Shown piece by piece: positions 55,052 to 64,000 of a stretch of DNA of 64,000 nt (positions are counted from its first letter, which is position 1; each line of letters begins with the position of its first letter). The position numbers and the translations under genes were made by a program. Location: NCBI GenBank assembly GCA_917880885.1, contig OU862908.1, forward strand, positions 54,457,819 to 54,521,818. Direction: 5' to 3'. The notes beneath the pieces are model-generated. The model did no database searches. It was not told where the DNA came from and saw nothing but the letters and a program-made list of their open reading frames with translations. This DNA is from Limnephilus marmoratus. Taxonomy: Eukaryota > Arthropoda > Insecta > Trichoptera > Limnephilidae.

Positions 55052-55713
55052 GAAACCTCTTTAGCACCGCTGTAATTTGATGAAGGAAACGAAAAAGTGA
55101 CACTAAAAAGCGACAAACACGTACACACATCTATGGGATTTATCCTGCGAGAGAAGGAGATAGAATAATCGGTCTCCTCTTTGTGTGGTACTTCGTAGCC
55201 TCCCCACTCTTGTCTGCGCAAATTTTCTGAAGGTTTCACTTCTACCGCGTGTGAACTGCACACTTGCAATTTTTTAAATGAAAACTTCTTTAGCATCGTT
55301 GTGATTTGAAACTAGACGAAACGAAAAAGCGACACTAAAAAGAGAAAATCACATAGGTACATCTATAGATTTAGCTTGCGAGAGAATGCGATAGACTAAT
55401 AGGTCTCCTCTTTGTGCGGTTCTTCGTAGCCTCACCACTATTGTGTACTTTAGTTTACCGAACCGTGTGTGAAGTGCACACAATATATTTTTTTAATTGA
55501 AAACTTCTTTAGCACCGTTGTGATTTGAAACTCGATGAAACGAAAAAGCGATACTAAAAAGAGACAAATACTTACAGAGCCTGCAAGGATTTAGCCTGCG
55601 AGAGAATGAAATAGAATAATCGGTCTTCTCTTTGTGAGGTATTTTGAAGCCTCCCCACTCTTGTCTACTTTAGGTAGGAAGGTTTCACTTCTACCGCGTA
55701 TGAACTGCGAACT
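55052..55713. repeat. Satellite array, three ~220-bp units
   Basis: Units start near 55052, 55280 and 55499. Each runs GAAAACTTCTTTAGCA, GTGATTTGAAAC, GACACTAAAAAG, GCGAGAGAATG, GGTCTCCTCTTTGTG and CTTCTACCGCGTGTGAACTG. The units are clearly related to the modules at 22125-23525, 32 kb away. Confidence 0.88.
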
Positions 55714-55839
55714 TTTTTTTTATTAATGGCAATTTGTTACCCTTTGTTGCCATGTGTTTATAGCAATGAAGAGTAAGAGTACCTACATTACATCGAAAAT
55801 CTATATCTACACTAAATTAATTCGAGAAATGAAATATTA

Positions 55840-56581
55840 TCTTATATATAAAAATCTCGTGTCACGGTTTTTGTGGTTGTACTCCTCCGAAACGGCTTGA
55901 CCGATTTTTATGAAATTTTTTATTTATATTTGATAGGTATGAGAATAGGTTTTAAAGTATATTTCATACCGCTAGGTAATTAGGGTGTCCCTATGCAGAA
56001 AAGTAATTTCTATTTTTTTTTTTTTTTGTTTTTTTTTTGGCATCAAAAAATACCTATAACCCCAAATTTTAACTCTCCTACCCTTACCCTCACATTTTGT
56101 AATCCCAATTTTTGTATTTTTGTATGAACAAATTTAACCGTCTTTCGTATTTCAAACCGAACGAAATTATTTATGTTGTTGAATGACAGATGGCGCTACG
56201 TCCGCCTCATCGAACTTTCATCCACAAATGCGCAAGACATTCACGAGAAGCGTCGCGTCATTTTGATATTTCATTCAGTATTATGTTCTCGCGTGGGCAA
56301 ACCATCGAGCTTATTTGTGTTGGCTAAAGACGGACTGACAAAAATATCGTACACTCAATTGCTCTTCGAAATTCAAATTGATTTTCTTTATTTCATTTTT
56401 CTACTTTAGTTGGTGTTTTTTTGTTTTTATCGTCGGTCATCGTCTACAGCGCTCCATTCCTCTTTCTGTCATAGATCGCATCCCCACACACTTACAATAC
56501 ATTCGTTATTTATTATTTAACAACCAAAATATTCACTAGAAATAATTTATATGGCAGAACAACGTTTGTCGGGTCAGCTAT
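55840..56581 (+). mobile_element. Helitron-like non-autonomous element, ~740 bp
   Basis: The 5' end is A followed by TCTTATATATAAAAATCTCG. The 3' end is an ACAA-CGT-TTGT mini-hairpin followed by CGGGTCAG and CTA, where CTAG would be expected, so the terminal G is lost. The opening GTACTCCTCCGAAACGGCTT is typical of short Helitron-like repeats in insects. The 78-codon frame inside (56173-56409) has no Rep or helicase motif. Confidence 0.7.
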
Positions 56582-57000
56582 TTTCATATTAATCTATTAT
56601 ATCAGTTTCACCTTCTATCAAAAACCATTTACCTCGTTTTTAGTAGAGTGTTTGTAAACAAAAGTACCGATTTTGCTGATGGTTCGAAAGCCCTCCCTTA
56701 CTTTTAAACTTTAATCCTGGCTTAACACTAAACACAGTAATGGAGCATGTTTTTAAAAAAGATTTTTGAAAAATATCTAAAATGAAAAGATATTAAAAAA
56801 TGTAGTGAAGCTTTTGCTTGGCGCCGCGCCGTAATTAAATTTCTCTTTTTTTATGTGCAAACATACTTTTTACCGTTTTAACGAAATTACTTTATATTGC
56901 CCGGATACCTTTGTAATAATTAATTAATTTATGAAACATTTTGTTGAATATTGTTGTGTTTAAACCGAAACTTTATTTAATTTCACTTCTTTTTGTGAAT
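56582..57000. other. No gene recognised
   Basis: AT-rich sequence. A GGCGCCGCGCCGT motif lies at about 56820-56832 and resembles the inverse of one at 24.5 kb. Confidence 0.35.
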
Positions 57001-57249
57001 ATAGCTCAAGAGTCGCAACTGTTTCCTAGAGCAAGTGAGACTATGGCATCCTCAATTGGGGTGCGTTGTGAGGCTGAAGGTAGCGGTGAGGGCAAGGCCA
57101 TGTGGAAGCGGATGGTAGGATGATATCTGGTCATCAAACACGGCAACGCTTCAATTCTAAATGGTGGCTGTACACCAGCGCTATACTGGGAGTATCTTCC
57201 ATTCTGGAAGGTATCGCAAAAATACCTTTTTTGCGATACGTTCCAGTTC
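57001..57249 (-). mobile_element. SINE family 1, partial copy ending in an inverted duplication
   Basis: The body matches from CTCAAGAGTCGCAACTG to AGTATCTTCCATTCTGGAA. It then runs into a near-perfect palindrome at 57209-57249: CTGGAAGGTATCGCAAAAA facing TTTTTTGCGATACGTTCCAG. The tRNA head is absent. Confidence 0.75.
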
Positions 57250-57558
57250 TTTGTAATGATTCCACGACGTTGATCGTCTGGTACTTGGTCCCCGACAGTT
57301 GGCCCGCCAGCAGTTAATCCCCATGTAAGTTAATTTATCTATGTGAATGATATACAATATCGGATTGATATTAAATACTAAGTAAATATTAAAGTCATAA
57401 GGCGCCATGCTATTTAAACACACTAGCCAAGGTTTAAAAATGAATTTAAATGAAAAAGCCAATATAGAAAGAAGCTAAGTATTATGGTAATGCACGTTTT
57501 CATCCCCGACAAAATGTCCCCGACATTATATCCTCCGATAAAATATCCCTCGACATAA

Positions 57559-57751
57559 TGACCGGTTAGTGGTTGAGTGGGCATTGCGCTTGGGTCCCAC
57601 CCGGTCGTTGCGTGTTCGATTCCTCGGCTGGCTAAATCCTCCATCACGACACAAGCAATATTTTCCGCTTAATGTGGTGGTAGTAGGAGATTTTTAAACA
57701 TTGTTGGGTTATTCGTATACAGTATAGGTATAAATAATAATAATAATATCC
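57559..57751 (+). mobile_element. tRNA-derived SINE, second family
   Basis: GGTTAGTGGTTGAGTGGGCA supplies an A-box-like element, and GCGTGTTCGATTCCTCGG holds the B box (57612-57623). An unrelated body and an (AAT)n tail (about 57736-57751) follow. The head and body differ from SINE family 1, and there is only one copy in the window. Confidence 0.6.
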
Positions 57752-57786
57752 CAAGTACTACGCTGAATTCTTTGTTATAACTTTTT

Positions 57787-58264
57787 TATATGAATAACGC
57801 ACAAGAGTCCCAACAGCTTCCGTCCCAGTGAGACTATGGCATCCCCAATTGTGAGGGGAAGGAGATAGGAAAGAGGAAGGTGGGGAAGTACCTGGCTATT
57901 CAGATCTGGTCACCAAACATGGCTTATGTCATTTCAAGCAACGTTTCAATTCTGAATGGTGGGGCGATACTGAGAGTATCTTCTACTCTGGAACGTGCCG
58001 CAAATATAATATAGATTATTTTTAATTTTAAAAATATATATGTAACTAAAATATATGCACCTGTGGACTAGCCAATTCAATTAGCTTAGCAGGACTAGCT
58101 TGTTGATTATATGTATTATCTATTCGTTCAATAATAAAAAATAAAAAAATGAATAAATTGTGAAATAACACAAATTAATCAAATAAAATTTATTTGCCAC
58201 GCCGGGATTCGATCCCGCGACGTTCGGTGTGCGAGTCAAGAGCCTTACCGCTGGACTACGCCGG
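57787..58264 (-). mobile_element. SINE family 1 copy interrupted by ~120-bp insertion
   Basis: Both ends match the family: body at 57787-58027, and head at 58147-58264 with a B box in GGGATCGAATCCC (58204-58216). The insert at about 58028-58146 contains GGACTAGCCAATTCAATTAG and an A-rich 3' end, suggesting a further small retroelement. Confidence 0.8.
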
Positions 58265-58784
58265 CCTAACTGTTTTTGAACAATAATTTAATGTCTTTAC
58301 ACGATGTCTGTATTATTTTTATCCCATTTTTTTGTTAGGTTAGGAAGGTTAGGTTTAAGTAGATATTTTATTGGGGGATGATTTGTCCGTAGGATATTTT
58401 GTCGGGGGATGTTTTGTCGAGGGATGAAAACGCGCGGAACCAAGTATTATGATTGCATTTACGTGTTTAGTGGTCCGACACGTTCGACATGATTTCTGGT
58501 GAAACCAAAAGCCCCAACCGATCTCAAGCTCTCTTGTTTCCGAACTCCAGGTTCTTCCTATTGCCCAGCCATCGGACTGACGTAGTTATGGCCCTTTGAG
58601 TATCGATCTTTTATTATATTAGTATTTTCCCTTAGTGAGATCGATTTCTAGTAAATGGAATCGTGGGTACGATGTTTTAAACCGTTACAAGCTTTAGGAT
58701 TATATCTGCTGTACATCATTTCTGCTGAACATTGTCATTCATAAAGTAAGTTTGCCAAGTGGACATACGGCCGTGTAACATAAG

Positions 58785-58985
58785 TATTTATTTAATTTAC
58801 GCCCAGAGGGCTTTTACATAAATATATAAAGACAGTACAATTTTAAAACGAAAAAGAAAAATATAATACAAATCAAAGTTACGATAGAAAACAAAAATAC
58901 AAAGATGAAATAAAAGCAACAAAAATTTAAAAGTAAAGTAACAAATAAAAACAATGAAGTTGCGATAAAAAATAAAAAATACATG
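58785..58985 (-). repeat. A-rich segment, possible LINE 3' end
   Basis: The minus strand ends GCCCTCTGGGCGTAAATTAA, then ATAAATAC, after an A/T-rich run. I treat it as a possible LINE tail without coding support. Confidence 0.3.
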
Positions 58986-59019
58986 CATGATATAAATATA
59001 CAAGGAACAAAAATTGTAA

Positions 59020-59182
59020 GGGAACGTACCCATACTACGTGACCAACTTTTTGCAATTTTTAACCGCCCCCCCCCCCCCGGGGGACCAAAAACCTAAGCA
59101 ACCCGCCGCTCATTTGTACCAAGCGTGACATTTTGAAGACCCCCCCCCCCCTAAACGTGTCACGTAGTATGGGTACGTTCCC
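59020..59182. mobile_element. PIF/Harbinger-like MITE, perfect 24-bp inverted repeats, TAA duplication
   Basis: GGGAACGTACCCATACTACG (first 20 of 24 bases, 59020-59043) is perfectly inverted at 59159-59182. TAA flanks both ends (59017-59019 and 59183-59185). A 3-bp TAA or TWA duplication is diagnostic of PIF/Harbinger. The 163-bp interior has two C-runs (about 59067-59079 and 59139-59151) and no coding potential. Confidence 0.9.
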
Positions 59183-59711
59183 TAAAGTAAGGTGATCAGA
59201 TGTGTTTACAAATTTACAACAATAATCATGAATAACAAACACCTAAGTAGGTACTTATTACAGGCATCTTGAGAGGAAATCCGCTAAACAAATATTTTTG
59301 ATAACGATCATGCCGTGTCCTCGAAAGAGTATGCAGTATGGATATACTGCCGAATCACAAAATACGATACATTTACATATATATGCAAACTGTTAAGGAA
59401 ATATGTCATATCTACTTTCATATATAGTTTACTAAGTGTTTCCGAAGAGGTAGGTATCCAGAGAGGATGTACGGTTGGAGGTAAAACAAAAGTCGTTATA
59501 CTTAAATATTTACGATACAGTATGTCGTATTATGTTATTCGGCCATATACCCTCACTACATACTCCATCGGGGACACGGCGTTATAGTAATACAAAGGAT
59601 TTCCACTTAAGAGGCCTCTAGATATAAATATTTCGAATTTCATTGTACGGCCGTGTATCCTCTCAGCACACTAATTTTGCCATTGTGGATGTACATCAGA
59701 AATAATCCTTT

Positions 59712-59850
59712 AGGGGATCAACTGTCCGTGGGATCTAGCAAAGGGATCAATTTGCAGAGGAATAAACTGCCTGGGGCTTCAACCATCCGGGGGGGGGGGT
59801 AAATCGGCGCCAACTGTAGGGGTCCAACTGTCGAGGGATCAACTGACGGG
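59712..59850. repeat. Degenerate ~16-17-bp tandem repeat (GGGATCAACTGTCCG-like)
   Basis: GGGGATCAACTGTCCGTG, GGGATCAATTTGCAGAG, GGTCCAACTGTCGAG and GGATCAACTGACGG follow one another with decay and a G-run at about 59790-59799. The unit resembles the GGGGGATNTTTTGTCSRG units of the inverted repeats at 57.5 and 58.4 kb. Confidence 0.55.
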
Positions 59851-59867
59851 TCACCATTTTTAAGATT

Positions 59868-59963
59868 AAAATAAAATTTACTTGCGCACGCCGGGATTTG
59901 AACCCGACGACGTTCGGATTACTAGTCGAAAGCTTTACCCCTCAACCACGATGGCCGTCGACA
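59868..59963 (-). repeat. SINE family 1-related tRNA-like head only
   Basis: The minus strand reads GGCCATCGTGGTTGAGGGGT, then CGGGTTCAAATCCCGGCGTG (B box), then the AAATTTTATTTTAAT junction. The body is missing. Confidence 0.65.
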
Positions 59964-61625
59964 CTGTTGATTCTTATACAATAAAAATAAAAAAACTCCC
60001 TCCCTAAACACGAGAAATTCTCAATTAGAGAGGTATTTAAAAAAAAAAAAAAAAAGAAGAAAAAAAAAAAAAAACATTTTTATTTTTACCCAATACTAGA
60101 GATCTTCTTATCTGAGAACAGGATTAACTGGAATCAAACAATTTGACAGAAGTAAAAGAAAGTTTATTGGTTCATAGCTCATGATGAAAGCGTTGACCTA
60201 AAAAACTCAGATAACACAATCTGGTCAACATTCATATTAAGGGCCATTAACCAGCTAGCGGCCAAGAATTCATATTTAGTCGAAAGATGTTCTTACGATC
60301 GTACAGGACGGTTCCAATGATAAAGTTTAATTATTCTCCCTACCAGCTTTTTTAAATAATAACTCAATATCGATTTTATTTCATTAAAAATTTGTTTTAA
60401 TTTATACCGACATTCAAAAATGCTGAAAGACTTGATGATAAAACTATTAAAATTATGTACTTTTTGTAATTATTTTTTGAACATAAGTATTTATAATTTT
60501 TCAATGATGCAAATGCAATGATCAAATGTAAAAAAAATCGTAAATCTATTAGTTTGTAAGACCGTAAATAAACAGACAAACTGAAGTGTTTTCGTCACAA
60601 AACACAGGTGCGGATCTTTTTTAATTGATTTTATTTAAACAAAAATTCAAATTGTGAAACATGGGTTTCACAGATAATTTATTAATTTATTTTACGGCAA
60701 GAATAAATGATTTGAAATGTGTGTTGTGTAATACAAAATTTTGTTTGAAAATTTAACAAATCTGTCAACGACCTACGGTAAAACCTTATCGTACTAAAAA
60801 TAAACATATTTTCTCAAAATTTCAAACATACATAGCTTTACTAGAAAAAAGATAAAAGAACAGTATTTCGAAATCAATTTAAAAAAAATTTGTGGTAAAG
60901 AGTCAACACATCCAAATTTTTTTTTTTAAAATGACGTATTTCCTGTTTTGTTTGGTTATTACCTCTTAACACTATTCAGCGCGATATTTCGAGGCATTAG
61001 AGAACACATTTATTTTTAAAAGTTGAGATATGAAGTTTGGTAAAATTTTTCAAGTGAAGTTTTCACAATGAAGAACAAAAGGAAAATGAAATGGTCTCGC
61101 GCTACCCGCTGAAGTGACGCACGCCTTTGAAACGCTGCTTCCTCCCTCGCGGTATTGTAGGGTTTTTCTTACCAGCATCAAGTGGCAGGTGGAAAAGAAA
61201 GTCAAAAGTGTGAGGTGATGGAAAGGACATACCTATCTAATTTTAAACGAGAATGACTGATTTTCCTGAAGTCCAATTTTTTTATGCCCACATCTACCAT
61301 TAGACATAAAAATAACTTCTACTTTACACATCCATTAGATAAAGTTAAATCGAATAAAAATCAAGTGATTTTTAAGACAATACATATAAGCCCTGGACTA
61401 AGGTTCTCTTAACGATAATACTTTTTTATTACGTCTACCTACGGTGTTTTTTTTTGTCTTTGAATCATTTCTGAAGCCCATCAACAAGGAGACGTAAAAC
61501 AAAAAAGAAAAAATAATTGATAATATTAAAGGTTGAAAAAAAAATTATTATTTCATTGAAGATGAAGGTAATACTCATATATCCAAACGAAAAATAAAAC
61601 TGAATAAAACGAAGAAAAATAAAAA
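59964..61625. other. AT-rich stretch with long A-runs
   Basis: A-runs occupy 60040-60075. No gene was recognised. Confidence 0.4.
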
Positions 61626-61629
61626 GGTA

Positions 61630-61715
61630 ATCGTCACAACTGGGAATAATCGCACCCAGGATCTCTTGTCTTACCGGAATACAGCACATTAACCAACTCG
61701 GCCGTTGGGACCCAT
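61630..61715 (-). repeat. Degraded tRNA-like head (SINE or tRNA pseudogene)
   Basis: The minus strand has GGCCGAGTTGGTTAATGTGC (A-box-like) and GATCCTGGGTGCGATTATTC (T-arm-like with a mutated B box). It is followed by A/T-rich sequence, as in SINE bodies. Confidence 0.45.
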
Positions 61716-62649
61716 TCATTTTACATAATTTTTTTCAATCTCGTATTTCAAATTCGGAATTAAAATTATTATCTTCAACTATTTTTTTTCCATTTCTTTG
61801 GCAGCTCTCTTTTCAAATGAACACAAAGTTCTAATAGGTATCCCTATATAAATAAAATCGGATATGTTTATCTGAGACACTATTTAGATTACAAATAAAT
61901 TCATTAGAACTTTATGATCACTATATTATGTCACCTAAGTGAATTATTGAAATAATATTAATATTTTCAAACAAAAGGAAAAATAAAGAAAATTATTTGT
62001 TTTGCGATATTTTTTTCTTTTTCATATCGCTTTTTATTATTTTAATATTATTATTTTTATATTCTTACAGTAAAAAATCGTTAATCGTAAGTATAAAAGA
62101 TGATTTTTAATATTTTACTAATACCTCCTCAAAATTTAGGTCCATCTATTTTTATGTTCTAACGTAATTCAATAATAGTTGGTTAGACTTAAATTTATTA
62201 CAGTTACGTAAGTCACAAACGCCTATTCGACAAGAGGAAAATAAAGTAGGCCATAAATTTTACAGGCAGTTTGGATAATATTTTTTTAATGCTTGTGAAA
62301 ACACTCCATAATGGCATCACTAAAGCATCCATCACACTCAAAACCTTTTGTTCCCAACACCGGGCTCTTTCAGCGACCATTTTCTAATAATAACAAAACA
62401 ATATTTTTAGGTATTTTACGGCTGCTACATTTTAAAGGACTGAGTGATAATTTGTTATTGGTATCACATAGTTTATTAAGTTTTTTTTGTAGTAGGGGAA
62501 CAGGGGACAAAAACAGATATTTTCATTGAGCTCTCTTGTTCACAGCGTTCGCAATTATAATGCAAAAATATATACATATATTTATTCAACACGTATTCAG
62601 TAATGCCGTCGTCTCCTAATTTTTAGCAAAATTTATTATATTTAAAGAG
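61716..62649. other. AT-rich stretch, nothing recognised
   Basis: A 72-codon frame at 62311-62529 has no known motif. Confidence 0.4.
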
Positions 62650-63077
62650 TTTTTTTTTTTTTTTTTTTTTTACAGTGTATACCGCACAAGAATCTCAACT
62701 GCTCCCGTCTGGAGCCAGTGAGACTATGGCATCCCCAGTTGGGGTATGTTGTGAGGCTGAAGGTAGTGGGGAGGGGAAGGAGGTGGGGAAGAGGAAGGTT
62801 GGGAAGTACCTGGCTATTCAGATCTGGTCACTAAACACGGCTAAAGCCATTTTCAAGCAACGTTTCAATTCTGAATGGTGGTCTTACACCAGGGCGATAC
62901 TAATAGTATCTTCCACTCTGGAACATGCCGCAAATATACTATATATTATTTTAAATTAATTAATTGTGAAATAACACAAATTAATCAAATAAAATTTATT
63001 TTGCGCATGCCGGGTTCGAACCCGCGACCTCCGGAATGTGAGTCAAGAGTCTTAGCCACTGGACTACGGAGGTCGTC
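62650..63077 (-). mobile_element. SINE family 1, best-preserved full-length copy
   Basis: The head on the minus strand reads GACGACCTCCGTAGTCCAGT, with an A box TAGTCCAGTGG and a perfect B box in GGGTTCGAACCC (63012-63023). The body follows the family order and ends in an A-tail of about 22 (T-run 62650-62671). The intact internal promoter and long tail suggest the youngest copy. The element needs LINE enzymes in trans. Confidence 0.93.
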
Positions 63078-63164
63078 AAAAGTATTAATGATACCAAAAT
63101 TATAAAATATCTCCAAATATTAAGAAGTTACGAGTTTTCAATGTGAACTGGGTTAAAATATATG

Positions 63165-63265
63165 TGTCGCAGGCAAATCGTAAAATCAGGCCGATCATGA
63201 TGCGCCTGAGGCACTTCACAAAGTAGCATCATAATCTGCCAGATTTGACGATCGGCCGCCGACAT
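63165..63265. mobile_element. ~105-bp MITE, copy 2
   Basis: TGTCGCAGGCAAATCGTAAA faces GACGATCGGCCGCCGACATA. The copy matches the one at 25271-25381 with a few substitutions and a small deletion near the centre. Confidence 0.75.
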
Positions 63266-64000
63266 ATGCACGAGATACGATTCAGTAGAATAAAAATTTC
63301 AAATGACGGTGCTATAGCACCGCCACGCATTCGTAGTGACGTCACAAGCTTTTCGTCCAGCGTCTAATATTAACTTATTAATTTTGGTACTTTTCGGTAT
63401 TTTCTAAAAACTCAAAAGTTATGTACTCACCATTAATATGATACATTTGTAAAAAACATGACATTTCATGGTAGGAGACGTTTGCGGAAGATCATTGTTT
63501 CTAGATGGACAGAACTGATTTTTCTTTACATATAGTTCAAGATTTCTAACTGAACAAGAGGTCCAACTGCCCGGGACTATGGTATGTCGTGAGATTGATT
63601 GGAACCAACAGAACGCGACTTGATTATGTTGCTTGCTTTTGTTTTGACATTTTATTTGAAAAATAAAAATTGAATGTTCATATTTTAAACTTGAACCCTC
63701 ACTAACTATAGTTTCAAGGGCAGAGCATCCATCAGAGTAGCTTTTCTCTATAATATTCTTATACACAATGAACATGAAAAACTTACCGGAGTTTTTAAAA
63801 AAGCTACTCTTTTCAATTTTATTTTTCGTGAGCTGAAGCCATATTTGGTTTCGTAGGTACCATTCCAGCAGCAAAGTTACACAGAGTATGTTTTATCTTG
63901 TCCACTGTCAACGCATCCAATATGGTTTCATCTCGCGTGTCTGTGTTGTTTTATGATCTCGGCGGCGGGATTTCACTTTGCCTTTTGCCGTCCTTACGTT
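63266..64000. other. No gene recognised
   Basis: A minus-strand frame of 151 codons (63419-63874) is the longest here. It lacks an ATG start and any known motif, and low-complexity AT-rich content explains it. Confidence 0.4.

Larger units (their letters stand above)
57495..58435. mobile_element. Inverted GTC-rich repeats enclosing SINE-like insertions
   Basis: The left arm (57495-57557) has CGTTTTCATCCCCGACAAAA and three further CCGAYAAAAT-type units. The right arm (58369-58435) is the inverse, ending GGGATGAAAACGCG. Each arm is itself a short tandem of roughly 16-bp units. Between them lie two SINEs. A fold-back element or solo arms of a DNA transposon is possible; no transposase is present. 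Confidence 0.5.

Noticed and set aside
63001..63077. Functional tRNA gene from the A and B boxes
   Set aside because: The head continues directly into the SINE body and A-tail and is shared by many copies; it is a tRNA-derived SINE head.
62675..63105. ORFs over the SINE copy, also at 51.6-52.1 and 56.9-57.1 kb
   Set aside because: The same peptides (for example ETMASPVGVCCEAEGSG) recur at each SINE copy and are non-coding SINE body sequence.
63419..63874. 151-codon minus-strand ORF
   Set aside because: No ATG start, no recognisable motif and AT-biased composition; consistent with chance.

Overview
The window looks like a gene-poor, AT-rich stretch of an insect (at least arthropod) nuclear genome. 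The evidence is the absence of long host ORFs, abundant microsatellites and A/T runs, tRNA-derived SINEs, Jockey-type and RTE-like LINE remnants, mariner, Helitron-like and Harbinger-like elements, and an LTR promoter with an arthropod-type TCAGT initiator. I cannot name the order or species. No complete host protein-coding gene is recognisable; almost everything interpretable is transposable-element material.

The best-preserved object is a complete Ty3/Gypsy LTR retrotransposon on the minus strand at 38181-43588. It has two 608-bp LTRs differing at one base, a 4-bp AGGC target duplication, a tRNA-Trp-type primer-binding site and a polypurine tract. Its gag carries a C-H-C-C motif instead of the usual CCHC, a CCCAAAC slippery heptamer touches the gag stop, and one pol frame encodes protease, RT, RNase H and integrase. 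These traits match the CsRn1 clade. Just upstream on the window lie a decayed RTE-like LINE (34741-35778), a 263-bp Helitron-like element (36096-36358) and a 5'-truncated LINE with an exact 12-bp target duplication (36468-37625).

Region by region: 1-9.6 kb has Jockey RT scraps, a mariner scrap, a MITE-like inverted repeat and one copy of an unclassified 330-460 bp repeat (repeat B). 9.6-16.7 kb is bounded by matching piggyBac-like termini (TTAA-CACTAGAAAGACCG) and holds two more repeat B copies but no transposase. 16.8-25.4 kb holds a SINE, two long-inverted-repeat elements, a CpG-rich block and a satellite array. 25.4-34 kb holds SINEs, inverted-repeat elements and a 57-bp tandem duplication. 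43.6-51 kb is mostly featureless apart from a Jockey 3' end. 51-64 kb is dense in copies of one tRNA-derived SINE family, MITEs, a second satellite array and a Helitron-like element.

The most intriguing unexplained signal is a family of short elements (29783-29988, 31994-32224, 53548-53823 and a degraded copy near 18302-18489). Each starts with an inverted copy of its own 3' region, and the first three are flanked by 12-13 bp target duplications. They carry a hammerhead-ribozyme-like core (CTGAYGA, a hairpin, GAAAC). The same core layout recurs in at least two unrelated repeat families in the window (18.9-19.2 kb; 25.4 kb and 7.4 kb). This suggests small, possibly self-cleaving, TPRT-mobilised retroelements.
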